This document shows, piece by piece, positions 15,186 through 19,669 of a DNA stretch of 19,669 bases (position 1 is its first letter; each line of letters opens with the position of its first letter). The stretch is taken from assembly GCA_050014415.1 (NCBI GenBank), contig JBEKDJ010000065.1, forward strand, positions 1 through 19,669. The letters are read 5' to 3'. Under the pieces are notes generated by a model. It ran no database searches, was not told the DNA's origin, and was given only the letters and a program-made list of their open reading frames with translations. A program made the position numbers and the translations under genes. The DNA is from JBEKDJ01 sp050014415. GTDB taxonomy: Bacteria; Desulfobacterota; BSN033; UBA1163.

Positions 15186-16043
15186 ATGAATCAATTTAAG
15201 ACATTCTTCTTGATGTTGGTTTTAACGGTTCTTCTTATCTTCGTGGGGAGCGTGATTGGTGGGAGGAACGGGGCAATATACTTTTTCATTTTCGCCGCTC
15301 TGATGAATTTTATCACCTACTGGTTTAGTGACAAGATCGTCCTCCGGATGTATAGGGCGAGACAAGTTACACAGGCTGAAGCCCCTGAGCTGTATCAGAT
15401 CGTTGGAGAATTGGTGAATAAGGCCAGCCTTCCCATGCCCAAGGTCTATATTATGGAGAACGATACTCCGAATGCCTTTGCAACGGGAAGAAATCCAGAA
15501 CATGCTGCTGTTGCTGTGACGACGGGCATTCTGAGAATCTTGTCCAAGGACGAATTGATGGGAGTCATTGGACACGAGCTTTCCCATATCCAGCATCGAG
15601 ATATCCTTATCAGCACGGTTGCAGCGACCATCGCTGGCGCAATTACCATGCTTGCCCGGGTCGCCCAGTGGGGAGCCATTTTTGGAGGGGTGGGATCAAA
15701 CGATGACGAGGGACGCGGAGGTAACTTTTTGTTCGTTCTGCTCTTTTCCATCGTCGCTGCTTTCGCAGCCATGCTGATTCAAATGGCGATTTCTCGCTCC
15801 AGGGAATATTTGGCTGATGAAGGCGGAGCCCATCTCAGCCATCCTCTTTCATTGGCAAAGGCTTTGGGCAAATTGGACATGGCTGCTCAGCGGATTCCCA
15901 TGGAGGCGAACCCTTCCACTGCTCACATGTTTATCGTCAACCCATTGAGAGGGGGAGGGGTCCTTTCCCTTTTCAGCACCCACCCACCCATTGAAGAACG
16001 GATCGCCAAACTTGAGGAGATGGCGAGGACAGGAAAGTTTTGA
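15186..16043 (+). CDS. htpX: Membrane zinc metalloprotease HtpX
   Basis: 285 residues from ATG 15186 (MNQFKTF, the start style of relatives), with GGAGG at 15170-15174. The frame also allows ATG 15168, which lacks a ribosome site of its own because GGAGG falls inside it. It is an M48-family endoprotease of the inner membrane that degrades misfolded membrane proteins. Hydrophobic segments lie at about 5-23, 28-46, 142-162 and 182-203. The zinc motif HELSH is at 130-134 and the third ligand is probably E208 in SREYLADE. The C-terminal FSTHPPIEERIAKL is characteristic. The stop overlaps the TTG start of rsmB. Confidence 0.95.
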   Translation: MNQFKTFFLMLVLTVLLIFVGSVIGGRNGAIYFFIFAALMNFITYWFSDKIVLRMYRARQVTQAEAPELYQIVGELVNKASLPMPKVYIMENDTPNAFATGRNPEHAAVAVTTGILRILSKDELMGVIGHELSHIQHRDILISTVAATIAGAITMLARVAQWGAIFGGVGSNDDEGRGGNFLFVLLFSIVAAFAAMLIQMAISRSREYLADEGGAHLSHPLSLAKALGKLDMAAQRIPMEANPSTAHMFIVNPLRGGGVLSLFSTHPPIEERIAKLEEMARTGKF

Positions 16044-17401
16044 TCAAGAAAAGTCCAAGGGCGATCTGCCTCGACATCCTGAACCGGATTGAAGGGACAG
16101 ATTCCCATCCCGATCGTCTCCTGTCCGATTCCTTCAAGCGATACCGACACCTTACTTCCCTGGACCGAGCCTTTCTCACAGAATTAACCTATGGAGTCCT
16201 CCGTTGGAGGGGGAAGCTTGACTGGACGATTCGTCAGTTTTCGAATGTCCCCTTAGAGAAAATCGAAGCAGAGATTCTCAGCATTCTCCGTCTCGGGCTC
16301 TATCAAATTCTTTTCTTGACGAGGACTCCGGCCTCCGCAGCTGTAAACGAGTCTGCGGAATTGGCAAAGCGAATCCGGGGTAAAGGAGGAGCAGGTTTTG
16401 TCAATGCCGTGCTTCGTTCCTCCATCCGGCAAAAAGATGGAATCCATTATCCGGAGATCGCTGAAGATCCTGTACTGCATATCTCTGTCAGCCAATCTCA
16501 TCCCTTCTGGTTGGTCCAAAGATGGGTGAAGGAGAGGAGTGTTGAAGAGACCGTCAAGATCTGTACCTTCAACAATGAAATCTCTTCCCTGACGATCCGA
16601 GCCAACTCTTTAAAGACGATCCGGAAAGACCTCATCGAAAAGTTGAGACAGAAAGGAGTAGAATCATTTCCGACCATTTATTCAAAAGAGGGGATTGTGC
16701 TGATCGACCCGCCACCCACTTCAGAACTCCCATTCTTCAAAGAAGGTCTTTATATCATTCAGGATGAAGCCTCTCAACTCGTCACCTCCATTCTGGACCC
16801 AAAGCCAGATGAGCGAATCCTTGATGGTTGCGCTGCCCCGGGCGGGAAAACGACCCACATGGCCCAGGAGATGGAGGACCACGGAGAAATCTGTGCTCTG
16901 GATCTCAGCAAAGGAAAATTAGATTTGATTGAAGAGACGTGCCACAGGTTGGGGATCAAGATTGTCAAGACCCTCAAGGCTGATGCAGGCAGTTCTCTTC
17001 CTATTCCCAAAGGATTGGTGTTCGACCGAGTCCTGGCAGATGTCCCCTGTTCGGGGTTTGGGACGCTCCGCAGGAACCCGGACTTGAAGTGGAGAAGAGG
17101 GGAAGAGGACATCCGGAGACTGAGTGAGGTTCAGTTTTCGATACTGAGGAACCTTTCGGCTTATGTGAGGGACGGAGGTGTCTTAGTCTACAGCACCTGC
17201 ACGGTTTTCCATGAGGAGAATGAGGATGTGGTGGAGAAATTCTTGGAGAGGCATCCAGAATTTCAATTGGATCGTCCCTCTGAAACGCTATTGGAGAAGT
17301 GCCACTCCTTCATCAAGAATGGATATTTCACAACCTTTCCCCCAGGGGATAAGATGGACGGGTTTTTTGCGGCCAGACTGGTAAAGGTGAAGGGGGGGTA
17401 A
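16040..17401 (+). CDS. rsmB: 16S rRNA (cytosine-967-C5)-methyltransferase
   Basis: 453 residues, TTG start overlapping the htpX stop (TTGA). It is an S-adenosylmethionine-dependent enzyme that methylates C967 of 16S rRNA. Residues 1-140 are the NusB-like RNA-binding domain (RAICLDILNRIE, LDRAFLTELTYGVLRWRGKLDW). The Rossmann methyltransferase domain follows with the SAM loop DGCAAPGGKTTHMA, motif IV ADVPCSGFGTLRRNPD (C337) and motif VI VYSTCTVFHEENE with the nucleophile C387. FFAARL closes the protein. Length and motifs are complete. Confidence 0.95.
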   Translation: MIKKSPRAICLDILNRIEGTDSHPDRLLSDSFKRYRHLTSLDRAFLTELTYGVLRWRGKLDWTIRQFSNVPLEKIEAEILSILRLGLYQILFLTRTPASAAVNESAELAKRIRGKGGAGFVNAVLRSSIRQKDGIHYPEIAEDPVLHISVSQSHPFWLVQRWVKERSVEETVKICTFNNEISSLTIRANSLKTIRKDLIEKLRQKGVESFPTIYSKEGIVLIDPPPTSELPFFKEGLYIIQDEASQLVTSILDPKPDERILDGCAAPGGKTTHMAQEMEDHGEICALDLSKGKLDLIEETCHRLGIKIVKTLKADAGSSLPIPKGLVFDRVLADVPCSGFGTLRRNPDLKWRRGEEDIRRLSEVQFSILRNLSAYVRDGGVLVYSTCTVFHEENEDVVEKFLERHPEFQLDRPSETLLEKCHSFIKNGYFTTFPPGDKMDGFFAARLVKVKGG

Positions 17402-17441
17402 GGAGATGGGGGATAGCGTGATGTGGTGATAGAGAGAGGGG

Positions 17442-17507
17442 AATGCCTCAGTGAAGCGTGGGTGAAATCCGGCTATCGGGTGGGTTTCAAAGGGAGAGTG
17501 AGGCATT
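17442..17507. repeat. Two-tier hairpin after rsmB
   Basis: AATGCCTCA (17442-17450) pairs perfectly with TGAGGCATT (17499-17507). Nested inside, TGAAATCC (17463-17470) pairs with GGGTTTCA (17482-17489) with one wobble. It starts 40 bases after the rsmB stop. There is no T-run directly behind it, although T-rich DNA follows at about 17544. It may be a palindromic repeat element, a transcript end, or a small structured RNA. Confidence 0.5.
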
Positions 17508-17903
17508 GCGGAGAAGGGGAGATTATTGTTGAAAAAAAGTGATTATTTTTTTAGTATTACCCTGTTCATCCCTTTTTTCTGATTTCTGCGAAAGCAGGAA
17601 TCCATATGTCTACCTTAGCGTTGCATTGAAAAGGCAATTGGGTATGCTTCCTAACCTTTACCAAGCGGGTCTTTTGAATGTTTTATGGGCAACAGACGAC
17701 GTCACCTCAGGTGACATCTCGTATACGTTTGGAAAGGTAGTGGCAAAACGCTTCAAGGTGCCGCTGTAAAGGTTTTCCAGCATGCCCAGCCACCTTTTTG
17801 GAACGTTTTGATTCAACGACAGGGTCTATTCAATAGTTACCTGTTATCAGAAGAACAAATTTGGGTTTCCGTTTGGACGGGAATAACAGCACTGGAGATC
17901 AAG
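17508..17903. other. Spacer before rpe with palindromes, no supported gene
   Basis: It contains ATTTCTGC-GAAA-GCAGGAAT (17582-17601), similar to the widespread ATTCC-type proteobacterial palindromes. It also has a perfect operator-like palindrome GTCACCTCAGGTGAC at 17701-17715. A 76-codon forward frame (17539-17769) crosses both palindromes, lacks a ribosome site and matches nothing I recognise, so it is not called. The forward frame upstream of rpe (from 17808) is simply open sequence ahead of its true start. Confidence 0.4.
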
Positions 17904-18485
17904 ATGAAGAAGATAGCACCTTCGATTCTATCTGCCGATTTCAGTCGACTCGGCGAGGAGATCGAAGCGGTTGAAAAGGCTGGAGCTGATGTGATCCATG
18001 TCGATGTGATGGATGGACATTTCGTTCCCAACATCACCATCGGTCCTTTGGTTGTGCGGGGATTGAAGAGGTTGACCTCTCTGCCTCTTGATGTTCATTT
18101 AATGATTGAGAACCCTGAACGGTATATCGAGTCCTTCGCTCAGGCAGGAAGCGATTGGATCACTTTCCATGCTGAGGTGTGTACCTCGTTGAAGACTCTC
18201 TTCCCTGTTCTGGATGAGATCGACTTAGTTCTTATCATGTCGGTCAACCCTGGTTTTGGCGGACAGTCTTTCATCCCATCCACTTTGAGAAAGATTGAGC
18301 GGTTGAGAAAGACTATCGACCAAAATCACTCTGTTTTGGAAATAGAAGTGGATGGAGGGATCAAATTGGAGAACATTGGGGAGGTTTCACGGGCGGGTGG
18401 AGACATCTTCGTTCTGGGCACAGGGATCTTCAAGACAGAAGACTACGATGAAACTATCCGGAAGTTAAGACAAGAAATCGGATAA
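17904..18485 (+). CDS. rpe: Ribulose-phosphate 3-epimerase with an internal deletion
   Basis: 193 residues from ATG 17904 (MKKIAPSILSADFS), preceded by TGGAG at seven bases; earlier in-frame starts give a non-homologous leader. The family (about 220 residues) interconverts ribulose-5-phosphate and xylulose-5-phosphate on a TIM barrel. Metal ligands H32, D34 (IHVDVMDGHF), H65 (DVHLM) and D150 (EVDGG) are present, as is SVNPGFGGQSF. After ITFHAEVC the sequence jumps to TSLKTLFPVLDEIDLVLIMSV, whereas relatives have about 24 more residues there, including the helix and the fifth strand (KAGxxxNPA). The loss is in frame (junction near 18182/18183). The barrel would lack one beta/alpha unit, so the product may be inactive, unusual, or an assembly artefact. 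Pathway: pentose phosphate. Confidence 0.85.
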   Translation: MKKIAPSILSADFSRLGEEIEAVEKAGADVIHVDVMDGHFVPNITIGPLVVRGLKRLTSLPLDVHLMIENPERYIESFAQAGSDWITFHAEVCTSLKTLFPVLDEIDLVLIMSVNPGFGGQSFIPSTLRKIERLRKTIDQNHSVLEIEVDGGIKLENIGEVSRAGGDIFVLGTGIFKTEDYDETIRKLRQEIG

Positions 18486-18789
18486 CAGAAAAGGCATATT
18501 TCACCAGGCCAGAGGAAATGGTTTTTTTCTGGCGGTGAGAGGGCGCCAGAAAAAAGGTTACCACTTCTTCGAGGCTAATCGCTTTATGTAGATCTCTGCC
18601 GAAGGCAGAGAGACTACCTTCTATTCGGCCGCCTCTCACGGACGGATCAAAGAGAACATCAACCCTTTGCGTGCTCGGCGGCTCTGCGGTAAATATGTTG
18701 CCGAATTTATGAATTGAAATACTAAGTCCTTTGTCTCCCACTTGCAGGTGGGAATTCAGGGAGTAGAGCAAACAAGGAAGGAGAAGAAA
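18486..18789. other. Hairpin-rich spacer ahead of the thiol-disulfide protein gene
   Basis: There is no gene in 304 bases. Four stems can be drawn: TTTTTTCTGGCG (18523-18534) with CGCCAGAAAAAA (18544-18555); CTCTGCC-GAA-GGCAGAG (18594-18610); GCCGCC (18628-18633) with GGCGGC (18677-18682); and TCCCAC (18736-18741) with GTGGGA (18748-18753). The first has its T-run before and its A-run after the stem on both strands, so it is not a standard terminator. It matches no riboswitch consensus I know. It may be a structured leader, a small RNA, or a patchwork of repeats. Confidence 0.4.
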
Positions 18790-19669
18790 ATGGTTAAGAA
18801 GATTGTTCTTGGAACAATAGGCTCTTTATTTTTTTCTCTCATTCTAACCACCCCAGCTTTCTTACAAGAGGATAAGACGGTGCGGATTGCCACTGAAACC
18901 CTTAGGGCCCAGACCCGTCTACCCCAAGGGACGGAGGTCAAGTTCATCGAGAAGAAAGAAAGCCCACTTCCGGGTTTTTACTCAGTCAAATTACTCGTCG
19001 TGACCCCGGACAGGGAAATTCCTTTAATCGTCTATGTGGACCCTGCGGGTGAAAGAGCAATTCTTGGCTCCCTTATCATCAAAGGCGAGAATGTGACGCG
19101 AAAAGAAGCGGGAGAGCCCAAGTCTCGAAAGATTGATATGAGCATGCTGACCATAGATCGATCTCCAGTGAGAGGACCTTCTGGAGCAAAGGTGACGATT
19201 GTCGAATTTTCAAACTTTCAGTGTCCTTACTGCCTGAGATCTTGGAAGGAGATCAAGGAGTTCATGGAGAAACACCCACAAGATATCAGATACGTATTCA
19301 AGCATTTCCCGCTTCAACTTCAGGGGGAAACGTTCGAGCTTTCTGAGATGGTTGCAGCTACCCAAGCGGTGAGCGATGAGGCCTTCTGGGCTGTTCATGA
19401 CTTCTTTTTCTCTGAGGAGGGCCAAACCTTTGTGCATACAGAAAAGGAAGTGTTGAAAGAGAAGGTTGAAGAGATCTTGAAAGGGAAGGGCTACGACGAG
19501 AAAGCTTTCGAGGCTGCTCTTGTAGCGGGTAAGGGAAGGAAGAGGATAGAACAGGATATGGCCGTCGGAAACAAGATTCCGGTGACAGGAACTCCTACAA
19601 CGATCATAAACGGTGACCTCATCGCGACGGGTATCAACGGCAGTTTACTGGAACGATATCTGGGAAAAT
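18790..19669 (+). CDS. Exported thioredoxin-fold (DsbA/DsbC-like) protein, 3' end outside window
   Basis: 293 codons are visible and the frame is still open at the window end. The ATG is preceded by AAGGAG at six bases. Residues 1-25 (KKIVLGTIGSLFFSLILTTPAF) look like a signal peptide or membrane anchor. Residues 30-110 form a small beta-rich domain reminiscent of the DsbC/DsbG dimerisation region. From about residue 132 a thioredoxin-like domain follows: VTIVEFSNFQCPYC with the redox pair C145/C148, an inserted helical part, and the cis-proline loop TGTPTTIINGDL near 272. It should act in the periplasm as a disulfide oxidase or isomerase, or a related reductase. The CPYC dipeptide does not settle which. 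Confidence 0.85.
   Translation, partial: MVKKIVLGTIGSLFFSLILTTPAFLQEDKTVRIATETLRAQTRLPQGTEVKFIEKKESPLPGFYSVKLLVVTPDREIPLIVYVDPAGERAILGSLIIKGENVTRKEAGEPKSRKIDMSMLTIDRSPVRGPSGAKVTIVEFSNFQCPYCLRSWKEIKEFMEKHPQDIRYVFKHFPLQLQGETFELSEMVAATQAVSDEAFWAVHDFFFSEEGQTFVHTEKEVLKEKVEEILKGKGYDEKAFEAALVAGKGRKRIEQDMAVGNKIPVTGTPTTIINGDLIATGINGSLLERYLGK

Noticed and set aside
17539..17769. 76-codon forward frame between rsmB and rpe
   Set aside because: No ribosome site or recognisable family, and it runs through palindromic repeats.
18521..18556. Intrinsic terminator after rpe
   Set aside because: The stem is strong, but on either strand the T-run precedes the stem and the A-run follows it, opposite to a terminator.
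18454..18771. 105-codon reverse frame after rpe
   Set aside because: It overlaps the rpe end and translates the hairpin cluster; it resembles spurious products of intergenic repeats.

Overview
The window reads as a chromosomal segment of a Gram-negative bacterium. The most likely source is the former Deltaproteobacteria (Desulfobacterota). The evidence is the housekeeping order ileS-lspA-lgt / def-fmt / DUF116-htpX-rsmB / rpe, an HD-GYP subtype with the DLTGYP / LADFYD pattern, and roughly even base composition. This taxonomic guess is inference from gene order and family style; there is no rRNA or marker alignment behind it.

Left part (1-8081). The window opens with the 3' end of a REP-associated / IS200-like Y1 transposase with a C-terminal helix-turn-helix, followed by a 375-base spacer. 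Next is a tandem duplication of a two-gene operon. Each copy encodes a HEAT-repeat protein of about 590 residues, then a 482-residue HD-GYP phosphodiesterase of cyclic dinucleotide signalling. The two proteins of each pair appear to share a related N-terminal module. The duplication also carried along the end of the convergent gene behind it: a short relic of the mazG 3' end lies between the copies, while the real (half-length) mazG sits after copy 2. In copy 2 the HEAT and HD-GYP genes are separated by a 98-bp hairpin element with terminal inverted repeats and a 6-bp flanking direct repeat, so it looks like a MITE insertion.

Middle and right part (8276-18485) is a co-directional housekeeping series. 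ileS, lspA and lgt handle tRNA charging and lipoprotein maturation. def and fmt provide N-terminal formylation and deformylation. After these come a DUF116 cysteine-rich membrane protein, the HtpX membrane protease, the 16S rRNA methyltransferase RsmB and ribulose-phosphate epimerase Rpe. Several genes touch by overlapping start and stop codons (def/fmt, htpX/rsmB). Two coding anomalies stand out: ileS carries an in-frame G/C-rich palindrome inside the protein, and rpe lacks about 24 internal residues covering a helix and the fifth barrel strand although its metal ligands are kept.

Right edge (18486-19669). A hairpin-rich 304-base spacer leads to an exported thioredoxin-fold (DsbA/DsbC-like) protein with a CPYC active site, cut off by the window end. 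Intergenic spaces throughout hold small palindromes and short direct repeats. No tRNA, rRNA or CRISPR array was seen.
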